From positions 1-8,776 of the forward strand of contig JAUVSX010000099.1 of NCBI GenBank assembly GCA_030596915.1: a DNA stretch of 8,776 nucleotides. The letters are read 5' to 3'. Source of the DNA: Chloroflexota bacterium. GTDB lineage: Bacteria; Chloroflexota; Anaerolineae; B4-G1. Under the pieces are notes generated by a model. The model saw only the letters and a list, made by a program, of their open reading frames with translations, had not been told where the DNA came from and ran no database searches. Of this stretch, positions 1 through 6,914 are shown piece by piece. Numbering within the stretch: the first letter of the stretch is position 1; each line of letters begins with the position of its first letter. Position numbers and translations under genes: made by a program.

Positions 1-146
1 GCCCACAGGATGAGGAGGGAAGCCACCAACACCAGGGTCGGCGCCTCGAGCGTTCGGACCCCGGCCCACAGCAGCGCTCCCCCCAACAGGACAACAAGAA
101 GGGAGGCACCAACTGCTACAATGGGATCGTCCCCTGGTCGTCTCAT
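1..146 (-). CDS. Putative membrane protein, 5' part only (runs off the left edge)
   Basis: Reading the minus strand from an ATG at 146 gives 48 codons with no stop before the window edge. The peptide begins MRRPGDDPIVAVGASLLV and has two hydrophobic stretches (roughly residues 9-28 and 35-48) separated by a short loop containing Arg and Glu. This looks like the start of a small multi-spanning inner-membrane protein. Codon use is GC-rich like the rest of the window, and the plus-strand frame across the same bases gives a low-complexity Arg/Ser/Pro peptide that is not convincing. No good Shine-Dalgarno is seen before the ATG, and the frame stays open upstream without another ATG, so the start is tentative. 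The gene is divergent from the lipoprotein pair. The family cannot be recognised from 48 residues. Confidence 0.5.
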   Translation of the reverse strand, partial: MRRPGDDPIVAVGASLLVVLLGGALLWAGVRTLEAPTLVLVASLLILW

Positions 147-204
147 AGCACTCGGGCCGAACGGGAGGCGCTGCCGCGCGTCTGGCTTCAGGCTGGCTGG
201 GTGC

Positions 205-233
205 AGAATAGCACAACTCCCCTTCGCGGGCAA
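205..233 (-). promoter_or_regulatory. Candidate sigma70-type promoter for the leftward membrane protein gene
   Basis: On the minus strand TTGCCC (228-233) and TATTCT (205-210) are separated by 17 bp. Each matches the consensus hexamer at 4 of 6 positions. They lie about 60-90 bp upstream of the ATG at 146, in the right orientation. The match is weak and could be chance. Confidence 0.3.
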
Positions 234-267
234 GCGAGTCTGACGGGGCCAGGCATCGCCCGCCGTC

Positions 268-295
268 TTTGCAGATGACCTGCTCGTGCTATAAT
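268..295 (+). promoter_or_regulatory. Candidate sigma70 promoter for the lipoprotein-mtaB genes
   Basis: A perfect -10 hexamer TATAAT (290-295) is preceded by TTTGCA (268-273, 4 of 6 to TTGACA) with a 16-bp spacer. It lies about 50 bp before the first lipoprotein start, in the divergent intergenic region. Transcription would start near 302 and would plausibly cover both lipoproteins, mtaB and the CBS-ACT gene, because no terminator is evident between them. Confidence 0.6.
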
Positions 296-343
296 CCCGT
301 CTGATCACCTTTCGGGGGCCGGCCAACATCGACGGGAGGCGTG

Positions 344-988
344 ATGAGGCTTCGTTACCGCCACTATGCGCTTGCACTCGTGCTCATTGCCTTGCCGTTG
401 CTGGGCGCCGGGTGTCTGGGCGATCACGACGAGAAGCCCGTGCTCGAGGACAACTTCGATGGCCCCCGTGGCGAGTGGGGCGACGATGAGCAAGACGGGT
501 TCAGCCGGGGCTACGCAAGCGGCAAGTACTTCTTCGAGCTGGCCAATCCAAGCTGGTTTGCCTGGACATCTTCGAGGAAGAAGCTTGCGGACGCTAGCCT
601 CGAGGTCGACGCCTATTTGTCGTCGGGTTCCGAAGACAACCACTTTGGCCTAATCTGCCGTCTGGACGACGCAGGCAACTTCTACTATCTGGCTGTCAGC
701 TCCGACGGGTACTACGGTATCTTCCTTCGCGAGGACGGAGACGCACTCTTGCCGCTCAACGCAAGGGGAGCAATGACCTTCTCCCCCGCGATCAAGACAG
801 GTAGTGAGGTCAACCACATCAAGGCCATCTGCGAGGGCGATCAGCTCAGCCTGTATGCCAACGGAAGGTTGCTCGAGACTGCAACCGATGACACTCACCG
901 CAAGGGACGCTTCGGGATGGGCGCTGGTAGCGGACCGGAAGCACCCACTCGGATAAACTTCGACGACCTCGTCGTCTACGAACGCTAG
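344..988 (+). CDS. Lipoprotein with concanavalin-like (LamG/DUF1080-type) domain, paralog 1
   Basis: A 214-residue predicted lipoprotein. Residues 1-23 form a signal peptide (Arg-rich start, hydrophobic core) ending in LGAG before Cys24; the lipobox is slightly atypical because Gly rather than Leu/Val/Ile is at -3. The mature part begins with an acidic stretch, then VLEDNFDG with a following Trp. This is the usual first strand of the concanavalin-like beta-sandwich group that includes LamG and DUF1080 proteins. Further landmarks are NHFGLICR, NFYYLAVSSDGYYGI, LYANGRLL and the closing INFDDLVVYE. The role is unknown; such folds often bind or cleave glycans, but no catalytic residues can be assigned. 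GGGAGG (334-339) lies 4 nt before ATG 344. A GTG at 341 in the same frame is a less likely start because it almost touches that site. It has a tandem paralog immediately downstream. Confidence 0.85.
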   Translation: MRLRYRHYALALVLIALPLLGAGCLGDHDEKPVLEDNFDGPRGEWGDDEQDGFSRGYASGKYFFELANPSWFAWTSSRKKLADASLEVDAYLSSGSEDNHFGLICRLDDAGNFYYLAVSSDGYYGIFLREDGDALLPLNARGAMTFSPAIKTGSEVNHIKAICEGDQLSLYANGRLLETATDDTHRKGRFGMGAGSGPEAPTRINFDDLVVYER

Positions 989-1009
989 GGTTAAGAACGG
1001 CTCGCGCAG

Positions 1010-1663
1010 ATGAGACGCGGAATGAAAGCGATCGGACTGCCGTCCAAAGGTGCGGCGTGCCTCCTTGCAGTTGTCGTCCTCTTCGCGCTGGCGTCCTGCT
1101 CGGGCGGAGACGGGCTCCCCTGGAGTGACGACTTCTCGGATCCGTCGAGCGGGTGGCAGGCGGAGTCCGACGCTTCGGCGGAGGTAAGGTACGACGACGG
1201 CGGGATGCTCGTGCTGGTCAGGTGGCCGGACAAACTCTCGTGGGCATCTGCCGGTCGAGATTTCTCCGACTTCGGCCTCTCCGCCGTGGCCACCCAGGTA
1301 TCGGGGCCGGATGACAACGAATACGGCGTACTTGCCCGTATGCAGGATGGCCAGCATTTCTATGTCTTCGCCATAAGCGGCGATGGGTACTACCGGGTCG
1401 TGAAACGCGACGGTGACCAAGAGATGCAGTTAAGCGGCGACTGGGCCCAATCTGACGCGATCAATCAGGGCGCGGCGAGCAATCTCCTGGAGATCATCTG
1501 TCAGGGGGAGACGATGACGATGCTCGTCAACGGAGTGCCCCTGGCCCAGGTCCGCGACACCAGTTACCAGCGCGGCGACATCGGGCTCTACGCTGGCACG
1601 TTCCGCGACCCGGGCACAGGTGTCGAGATCCACTTCGACGACCTGACGGTATCGGAGCCTTAG
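1010..1663 (+). CDS. Lipoprotein with concanavalin-like (LamG/DUF1080-type) domain, paralog 2
   Basis: A 217-residue protein with a hydrophobic signal segment and a canonical lipobox L27-A28-S29-C30, so probably lipid-anchored on the outer face of the membrane. After it comes WSDDFSDPSSGW, the typical opening of this beta-sandwich family. NEYGVLARMQDGQHFYVFAI, DGYYRVVKRDG, AINQG, TMLVNGVPLAQV, GDIGLYAG and IHFDDLTVSE follow. The order of these motifs matches the preceding gene segment by segment, so the two are tandem paralogs separated by only 21 bp. The start could also be the in-frame ATG at 1022; neither has a strong ribosome binding site, which fits translation coupled to the upstream gene. 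Substrate and function are unknown. Proteins of this form are common in Chloroflexota genomes, which is part of my phylum guess. Confidence 0.85.
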   Translation: MRRGMKAIGLPSKGAACLLAVVVLFALASCSGGDGLPWSDDFSDPSSGWQAESDASAEVRYDDGGMLVLVRWPDKLSWASAGRDFSDFGLSAVATQVSGPDDNEYGVLARMQDGQHFYVFAISGDGYYRVVKRDGDQEMQLSGDWAQSDAINQGAASNLLEIICQGETMTMLVNGVPLAQVRDTSYQRGDIGLYAGTFRDPGTGVEIHFDDLTVSEP

Positions 1664-1674
1664 GCGCTCCGGCG

Positions 1675-2997
1675 ATGAACGTCTACCTGGAGAGCGTGGG
1701 GTGTCGCGTTAATCGCAGCGAAGTCGAAGAGCTGGCTCGCGAATTCTCCGCGGCCGGCCATCACGTCTTACCCTGTGCAAGCGGGGCGGACGCCATCATC
1801 GTCAACACCTGTGCCGTGACATCTGCAGCCGAGCGCAAGTCGCGTCGCTGCGTCGCCCGGCTGGCGCGCCGCAGCCCGGCTGCCCACCTCGCCGTCACCG
1901 GCTGCTACGCATCGCTCGCTCCCGGTCGCTGCGCGGAGCTTCCCGGTGTCGCCTGGGTCATACCGAACTCGCACAAGCAGCGGACAATGCTGCTTCTCAC
2001 CCCCACCTCCGGCGCCGACCCGCCACGGGGGCGTGGGCAGGCGGTCGGCGCCGAAAGGGAGGTCATGCGCACGCGGGCCTTTCTCAAGGCGCAGGACGGT
2101 TGCGACAATCGATGCACCTATTGCATCACGCGGCTGGCACGCGGTCCGGCCAGCAGCCGCCCTCTGCCCGAACTCGTCGCCCGCGTGCAGGACCTCGTCG
2201 CGGACGGTTACCAGGAGATCGTGCTCACCGGGGTGAACCTCGGCTCCTACGGGCGCGACCTGGGGCTAGATGGGGGACTGCGTACGTTGGTCCAGGCCCT
2301 GCTGCGCTACACCGACGTCGCGCGCCTCCGGCTCGCGTCCCTCGAGCCGTGGGACATCGATGAGGACTTCTTCGAGCTATGGTCCAGCTCTCGCCTGTGC
2401 CGCCAATTGCACGTGCCGCTTCAGGCAGGCTGTGATCACACGCTGAGACGTATGGGCCGGCGCACGACTGTCGCTAGCTTCGCCCGGCTGATGGAAGCGG
2501 CGCGCGCTGCCATTCCTGACCTCGCGGTAACGACCGATCTGATCGTGGGCTTCCCCGGCGAGGATGAGGCCAGCTTCGTCGCGAGCCGCGATTTCGTGAC
2601 TGAGATGGCCTTTGCCAGGCTGCACGTCTTTCCCTATTCCCCGCGGCCGGGGACAGCGGCCGCGCGTCTGCCCGGCCAACTGCCCCTTGCTGTGCGCCTG
2701 GCACGCGCTCGCAAGGTGCGCGAGATGGGCGCCGAACTGGCCTCTCGCTTCCAGCGGGAATTCGTGGGCCGGTGCATGACCGTGCTTTGGGAGCGGCGGC
2801 GCACGGACGGCTGGTGGCGCGGTCTGACCTCCAATTACGTGCAGGTCCGCACGCGCACCAACGCCGACCTGCACAATCAACTCGTCGCGACCTATCTTCT
2901 GTGCGCCGGGGATGGGCATTTGCTCGGACAGGTCTGCCCGCCCCACGATGGATGGCGTGCGACGGAGAGCCCGAAAGCAATGGATCTCAAGGAGTGA
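1675..2997 (+). CDS. mtaB: tRNA (N6-threonylcarbamoyladenosine(37)-C2)-methylthiotransferase MtaB
   Basis: A radical-SAM methylthiotransferase that adds a methylthio group to t6A37 of tRNAs reading ANN codons, giving ms2t6A. Of its 440 residues, the N-terminal UPF0004 domain has three cluster cysteines, C10 (VGCRVN), C46 (NTCAVT) and C77 (TGCYA). The radical-SAM core carries the CxxxCxxC triad C143, C147, C150 (DGCDNRCTYCI), then EIVLTGVNLGSYGRDL, LRLASLEPWDI, HVPLQAGCDHTLRRMGR and TTDLIVGFPGE. The C-terminal ~70 residues form the TRAM-like RNA-binding domain. The GVNLGSYG signature and short N-terminus favour MtaB over MiaB or RimO. Length is normal and all six cysteines are present. It starts 11 nt after the lipoprotein stop with no clear Shine-Dalgarno, suggesting coupling. 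Its stop overlaps the ribosome binding site region of the next gene. Confidence 0.93.
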   Translation: MNVYLESVGCRVNRSEVEELAREFSAAGHHVLPCASGADAIIVNTCAVTSAAERKSRRCVARLARRSPAAHLAVTGCYASLAPGRCAELPGVAWVIPNSHKQRTMLLLTPTSGADPPRGRGQAVGAEREVMRTRAFLKAQDGCDNRCTYCITRLARGPASSRPLPELVARVQDLVADGYQEIVLTGVNLGSYGRDLGLDGGLRTLVQALLRYTDVARLRLASLEPWDIDEDFFELWSSSRLCRQLHVPLQAGCDHTLRRMGRRTTVASFARLMEAARAAIPDLAVTTDLIVGFPGEDEASFVASRDFVTEMAFARLHVFPYSPRPGTAAARLPGQLPLAVRLARARKVREMGAELASRFQREFVGRCMTVLWERRRTDGWWRGLTSNYVQVRTRTNADLHNQLVATYLLCAGDGHLLGQVCPPHDGWRATESPKAMDLKE

Positions 2998-3001
2998 TGG
3001 C

Positions 3002-3871
3002 ATGTTTGTCAGGGACCGGATGACCTCGAAGCCAGTAACAATCACGCCCGATACCAGTCTTCGCGACGCGCTGGAAGTCGTGCGAAGCAATCCGTTTCGA
3101 CATCTCCCTGTCGTCGATTCGGCCGGTAAACTGGTGGGGATCGTGACTGAGAAGGACCTCGTCTACGCTGCGCCCACCTCAACAACGTCTATGAGCATCT
3201 TCGAAGTGAACTACATCCTTTCTCGGATGCGAGTGGACAAGGTGATGAAAACAGAGGTGGTCACTGTTGGTCCCGATCTGCCGATCGAGGAGGCAGCTCG
3301 GGTGATGATTGACCACCGGATCGGCTGTCTGCCCGTCATCGATGGCGATCGGCTGATAGGCATCATCAGCGACACCGACATCTTCCGCGTGTTCGTCGAG
3401 GGCCTCGGCGGCGGACACCCGTCTCTGCGCATTACGGTGAGGGTGCCGGAGGAGCTGGGGAGTCTCGCGTGGGTCACAAGCTGCGTCGCGGACCTGGGTG
3501 CCAACATTCACTCGTTGGGGATGTTCTGGGGGGACAAGCCCGAAGACCGGATCATCGCGTTCCGAGTCAACGGCGTCGACCGCGACACTGCGGTGCAGCA
3601 ACTGAAGGCCAACGGCATGGACGTCGTGCAGGTCTGGGGACCCGAACCGGCGGCGTGCGACAGACACGCAGGGCGCGCGCCTTTCGGACCTTTCCCAATC
3701 CGTGGTCTCCGGCCGCGCTGTTCCGAGTATCGCAGATCCGTGCGCACTGCGCGCACCGCTCAGCCGCGACGGGCGATCCAGTCGGCGAGTTCGGCTGCGC
3801 TGTCCGCGAGCCGCCGGCGTGAGATTGCGGTCTGGCCCCCAGGCGCAACCGCCGTCCATTATGTCGCTTGA
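3002..3871 (+). CDS. CBS-CBS-ACT domain protein with an odd C-terminal tail
   Basis: 289 residues from the ATG at 3002, which has AAGGAG (2989-2994) 7 nt upstream. The frame is open further upstream, but that part overlaps mtaB and lacks such a site. CBS1 spans about residues 7-54 (MTSKPVTITPDTSL, LVGIVTEKDL) and CBS2 about 78-133 (VDKVMKTEVVTV, LIGIISDTDIF). Residues 140-213 form an ACT-like domain (LRITVRVPEELGSLAWVTS, GANIHSLGMFWG, IIAFRVNG). CBS pairs usually bind adenine nucleotides and ACT domains small ligands such as amino acids, so this is probably a soluble ligand-sensing regulator resembling AcuB; its target is unknown. After W212-G-P the remaining ~74 residues are Arg/Ala/Ser-rich with no recognisable fold. 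They end at a TGA inside the -35 box of the rpsU promoter, so the ancestral stop has probably been lost or mis-called near 3650. Confidence 0.85.
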   Translation: MFVRDRMTSKPVTITPDTSLRDALEVVRSNPFRHLPVVDSAGKLVGIVTEKDLVYAAPTSTTSMSIFEVNYILSRMRVDKVMKTEVVTVGPDLPIEEAARVMIDHRIGCLPVIDGDRLIGIISDTDIFRVFVEGLGGGHPSLRITVRVPEELGSLAWVTSCVADLGANIHSLGMFWGDKPEDRIIAFRVNGVDRDTAVQQLKANGMDVVQVWGPEPAACDRHAGRAPFGPFPIRGLRPRCSEYRRSVRTARTAQPRRAIQSASSAALSASRRREIAVWPPGATAVHYVA

Positions 3872-3896
3872 CAGACGGCGGATGCACCGTTATAAT
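3868..3896 (+). promoter_or_regulatory. Perfect-consensus sigma70 promoter for rpsU
   Basis: TTGACA (3868-3873) and TATAAT (3891-3896) are separated by exactly 17 bp, a 12-of-12 match to the bacterial housekeeping consensus at the optimal spacing. Transcription would start near 3903, giving an ~80-nt leader before rpsU. The preceding CDS ends with a TGA (3869-3871) inside the -35 hexamer. Confidence 0.9.
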
Positions 3897-3982
3897 CACC
3901 GCACTCCAACGCTGCCCCGAGGCGACGCGGCGCGGGCATCCGATGGAGGATCGACGACACCAATGGAAAGGAGGGGATGTGC

Positions 3983-4189
3983 ATGACCAGAGTGGTCGTT
4001 CAGGATGGTGAGTCCTTTGACTCGCTGCTGAGACGGTTCAACAAGAAGGTGCAGGGCAACCGCGTGATGTCGGAAGTGCGACGCCGCAGGTTCTTCGAGA
4101 AGCCCAGCGTCATCAAGAAGCGCAAGAAGGCTGCCAAGCTGCGCAAGAGCCGGCGTCAGAGCTACAAGAACAGACAGCGGAATTCATAG
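3983..4189 (+). CDS. rpsU: 30S ribosomal protein S21
   Basis: 68 residues, a small highly basic protein of the 30S subunit that helps mRNA anti-Shine-Dalgarno pairing during initiation. The family pattern is clear: TRVVVQDGESFDSLLRRFNK, then the VMSEVRRRRFFEKPSVIKK block, and a C-terminal tail dominated by Lys and Arg. I place the start at ATG 3983 because AAAGGAGG (3967-3974) lies 8 nt before it. An in-frame ATG at 3977 is only 2 nt from that site and would add Met-Cys. A perfect sigma70 promoter about 110 bp upstream and a strong ribosome binding site indicate high expression. yqeY follows after 27 bp, a very common bacterial pairing. Confidence 0.96.
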   Translation: MTRVVVQDGESFDSLLRRFNKKVQGNRVMSEVRRRRFFEKPSVIKKRKKAAKLRKSRRQSYKNRQRNS

Positions 4190-4216
4190 TCATCGACCTG
4201 CGCCCCCGGGTCTTAT

Positions 4217-4666
4217 ATGTCTCTGAAGAGTCAACTGCAGGCTGACCTCAAGGATGCCCTGCGTGCCCGCGACGAGAGGCGCAAGTCAGTCATCCGCCTG
4301 ACGCTCGCCGCGATTGTCAACGCGGAAGTGAAGCACGGAGGCGAGTTCGACGAGCGTGATGAGGCGGCCGTCGTGCACCGAGAGGCCTGGAAGCGGAACG
4401 AGACGATCGCAGAACTGCGCGGGGCTGATCGCCCGGAGCTTTTGGCCAAAGAGGAAGCCGAGTTGGCGATCCTTGATGAGTATCTGCCCCAGCAGATGTC
4501 GCGCGACGAGATTGCCGATGAGGCGCGCCTGGTCATCGCGGAGGTCAGTGCGACCGGAATGGCTCAGATGGGCTCTGTGATGCGTGAGCTGATGCCGCAA
4601 CTCAAAGGGCGTGCTGACGGGCGGGTAGTCAACCAGGTGGTTCGCGAGCTGTTGTCTGACCAGTAA
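4217..4666 (+). CDS. yqeY: GatB/YqeY domain protein (YqeY-like)
   Basis: 149 residues, the normal length for stand-alone YqeY proteins. The N-terminal helix begins MSLKSQLQADLKDALRARDE and continues through RKSVIRLTLAAIVNAEV. The middle has LAKEEAELAILDEYLPQQMS, the hallmark ILDEYLPQ segment. The C-terminal part, MGSVMRELMPQLKGRADGRV, resembles the helical tail domain of GatB, which contacts tRNA in the amidotransferase. A role in tRNA-linked metabolism is suspected from that similarity but the function is not established. It sits 27 bp after rpsU and is probably cotranscribed. No clear Shine-Dalgarno precedes the ATG, which fits reinitiation after S21 synthesis. A hairpin follows the stop codon. 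Confidence 0.92.
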   Translation: MSLKSQLQADLKDALRARDERRKSVIRLTLAAIVNAEVKHGGEFDERDEAAVVHREAWKRNETIAELRGADRPELLAKEEAELAILDEYLPQQMSRDEIADEARLVIAEVSATGMAQMGSVMRELMPQLKGRADGRVVNQVVRELLSDQ

Positions 4667-4698
4667 GGCGCTTGTACGAGACACCGTGACACCTATCG

Positions 4699-4731
4699 AC
4701 GAGAGGGAGCCTCCTTTGCGCTCCCTTTCGT
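4699..4731 (+). terminator. Hairpin after yqeY, probable (weak) intrinsic terminator
   Basis: Left arm 4699-4710 (ACGAGAGGGAGC) pairs with right arm 4720-4731 (GCTCCCTTTCGT) over 12 bp with one G-U pair, around a 9-nt loop. It is followed by AGTTTCCCTCT, which is pyrimidine-rich but not a true U run, so termination is probably partial. It ends only 11 nt before the pgpH ATG, so it could also modulate pgpH expression. Confidence 0.6.
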
Positions 4732-4742
4732 AGTTTCCCTCT

Positions 4743-6914
4743 ATGAGCGCGATTGAAGCCATCGCCCCGAACGGGCTAGCGTCCCCGGTGCCAGCGGAGT
4801 CAAAGGTAGGTCGGCTGTGGCCGTGGCTGCGGCTGATCCTGCTTGGGCTCTTGCTGGCCGCCGTCACAGGGACCGTGATGGCACTCCCACTGCTCCCCGA
4901 CAGCCGCGTCGTGCTGGAGCCCGGGGACGTGGCCCCGCAGGACGTCCGAGCACCGCGGAGCATCACGTACGAGAGCGAGATCCTGCGCGCTGAGGAACGG
5001 GAGAGGGCAGCTTCTAGAGTCCAACCGGAGTACACTCGGCCAGATCCAGCCTTGGCGCGCCAACAGGTAGACCGGGCGCGCAAAGTGCTGGACTACCTGG
5101 GATCAGTCTTGGCCGACCCGCTGGCCTCGGACGTGCAGAAGAGAGCCTGGGTTCTGACCGTGCCAGAGATGGTAGGCCTCTCACCTGAAGCGCTCGAAGC
5201 CTTCCTAACCCTCTCTGAAGAAAGCTGGCACCGGGTTCAGTTGGAGACCCTGGCAGTGATCGACCAGGCGATGCGGGGCCAAATCCGCGAGGGCCACATC
5301 GAGGATGCGCTCGCCGGGTTGCCCTCCCTCGTCAGCTTTGACCTCAACGACGCCGAATCTGCAGTGACCGTCACGCTCGCCCGCACGTTCCTCGTCGCGA
5401 ACTCGTTCCTCGACCCGGAGGGCACGGCTGAGGCACAGGCGCGCGCCCAGGACGGGGTTCCTCCGGTCTTGCGCACCTTCAAAGCAGACGAGATCATCGT
5501 GCGCGAGGGCCAACGAGTCAGCGTCCTCGACATCGAGGCGCTAGACGAGCTGGGCCTAAGGTACCCCCGGGTCGAGGTGCTCGACTTCATCGCGGCTGGG
5601 CTCCTGGCCCTGCTGGGGACAGCTTTGCTGTTCGTCTTTCTGTGGCGCTTCCAGCCGACCATCCTGTGGGACGGACAGCAGCTCATGCTGCTGGTGCTGA
5701 TGGTATCCTTCTTCGTAGTCGTGTCCGGCGTGATGGTGCCGGGCGGATCAATCCTCCGCTACCTGGCTCCCGCGCCCGCCTTGGCCATGCTGGTCACCGT
5801 TGCTCTTGGCCCGCACGCTGGCATAGCCACGTCGGTCTTCCTTGGTGGAGCTGTCGGTGTCCTTGCTGATGGGTCCATCGAGATGGCAGCATACGCCATG
5901 ATGGGCGGCCTAGTTGCCTCCCTGATGCTGGGCAAAGTCGAACGCATTCGGGAACTGTTCGTATCCGGTGCGTACGCGGCTCTTGTTCACGTAGTAGTGA
6001 TAGTTAGCTTTCGCCTACCACAGGACGCCTCACAGCCAAGTGAGGTGTTGGTCTCCGCTCTCGCTGGCGTCGCCAACGGCGGCATTTCAGCCAGTCTTGC
6101 ACTGGGGATGCTGTTCCTAATTGGCCCCTTGTTCGACATCGTTACGACGATGCGACTCATTGAGATCAGCCGTCCAGACCATCCGCTCTTGCAGCGGCTG
6201 CTGCGCGAGGCGCCTGGCACGTACCACCATAGCCTGATGGTGGCAAATCTGGCTGAACACGCCGCTGAGCGCATTGGCGCCAATGCACTGCTCGCGCGCG
6301 TTGGCGCGTACTACCACGACATCGGGAAAATCACGCGCCCGTACTTCTTCACCGAGAATCAGGCGCAGGGGACAAACCCTCACGACCAACTGGATCCCCG
6401 CTCAAGCGTCGAAGTTATCCTGAGCCACGTCACCGACGGACTCGAACTGGCTCGCCGGTACCACCTGCCCCGCCGCGTGCGGGAGTTCACCCCTGGCCAT
6501 CACGGCACGAACCATATCGGGTTCTTCTACGGGCGGGCGTTGGAGTTGGTCGACGATCCTGCGGAAATCGACGAAGGTTCGTTCCGATACCCAGGCCCAA
6601 AGCCTCAGGCCAGGGAGGTCGCCCTGGTGATGCTGGCCGATTCGTGCGAGGCCACCGTGCGCGCCCGTAGCCCCGACACTCCCGATGCCGTGGGCGAGAT
6701 TGTCGACGAGATCATCAGCCGCCGGCTGACTGATGGCCAGCTTAGTGAGTGCGACCTGACCATTCGAGATCTGGACTTGGCGCGTGAAGCCTTCAAGTCC
6801 GTGCTCAGGGGAGTGTTCCATCCGCGGGTCCAGTACCCGCAACCGGAGCGCCAGGAGCAAACACCGGAGCCTACTTCAGCGAATGCCGAGTCACTCGATC
6901 GAGATACAGATTGA
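4743..6914 (+). CDS. pgpH: 7TM-7TMR-HDED / HD-domain phosphodiesterase, PgpH (YqfF) family
   Basis: 723 residues, a membrane phosphodiesterase of the family that hydrolyses cyclic di-AMP in Firmicutes. Architecture: one N-terminal membrane segment (~29-48); a large extracytoplasmic 7TMR-HDED domain (~50-275) opening with the family-typical LEPGDVAPQDVRAPRSITY; a multi-span 7TM region (~279-475); and a cytoplasmic HD domain (~485-690). Metal-binding motifs are intact: H495/H496 in GTYHHSLMVANLAEHAAE, H525-D526 in YYHDIGK, H586-H587 in HHGTNHIGFFY and D633 in LADSCEAT. The 3' end overlaps ybeY by 32 bp. The start lacks a Shine-Dalgarno and lies just after a hairpin; the next in-frame candidate (GTG 4788) is no better. 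Family membership is certain; c-di-AMP as the substrate in this organism is inferred. Confidence 0.93.
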   Translation: MSAIEAIAPNGLASPVPAESKVGRLWPWLRLILLGLLLAAVTGTVMALPLLPDSRVVLEPGDVAPQDVRAPRSITYESEILRAEERERAASRVQPEYTRPDPALARQQVDRARKVLDYLGSVLADPLASDVQKRAWVLTVPEMVGLSPEALEAFLTLSEESWHRVQLETLAVIDQAMRGQIREGHIEDALAGLPSLVSFDLNDAESAVTVTLARTFLVANSFLDPEGTAEAQARAQDGVPPVLRTFKADEIIVREGQRVSVLDIEALDELGLRYPRVEVLDFIAAGLLALLGTALLFVFLWRFQPTILWDGQQLMLLVLMVSFFVVVSGVMVPGGSILRYLAPAPALAMLVTVALGPHAGIATSVFLGGAVGVLADGSIEMAAYAMMGGLVASLMLGKVERIRELFVSGAYAALVHVVVIVSFRLPQDASQPSEVLVSALAGVANGGISASLALGMLFLIGPLFDIVTTMRLIEISRPDHPLLQRLLREAPGTYHHSLMVANLAEHAAERIGANALLARVGAYYHDIGKITRPYFFTENQAQGTNPHDQLDPRSSVEVILSHVTDGLELARRYHLPRRVREFTPGHHGTNHIGFFYGRALELVDDPAEIDEGSFRYPGPKPQAREVALVMLADSCEATVRARSPDTPDAVGEIVDEIISRRLTDGQLSECDLTIRDLDLAREAFKSVLRGVFHPRVQYPQPERQEQTPEPTSANAESLDRDTD

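Noticed and set aside
10..243. Plus-strand frame of 77 codons at the left edge
   Set aside because: The peptide is low-complexity Arg/Ser/Pro with no domain, while the minus strand over 1-146 gives a clear hydrophobic membrane-protein N-terminus.
3653..3669. Small hairpin GCGTG/CACGC just after the ACT domain of the CBS protein
   Set aside because: Only 5 bp with a 7-nt loop and no following T run; too weak to call a terminator.
3760..3858. Minus-strand fragment ending LADSAAELADWIARRG before a TGA, which reads like the C-terminus of a real protein
   Set aside because: It is only ~32 codons between stops, has no ATG, GTG or TTG start, and no continuation in other frames because the rpsU promoter lies directly upstream. 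It could be a gene remnant but also chance in GC-rich DNA.
3179..3859. Long minus-strand open frame opposite the CBS-ACT gene
   Set aside because: It is antisense to a gene with clear domains, its protein has no recognisable motif, and GC-rich DNA commonly leaves such frames open.
4672..4699. Possible promoter before pgpH (TTGTAC, 16 bp, TATCGA)
   Set aside because: Each hexamer matches consensus at only 3 of 6 positions, and the -10 runs into the terminator-like stem.
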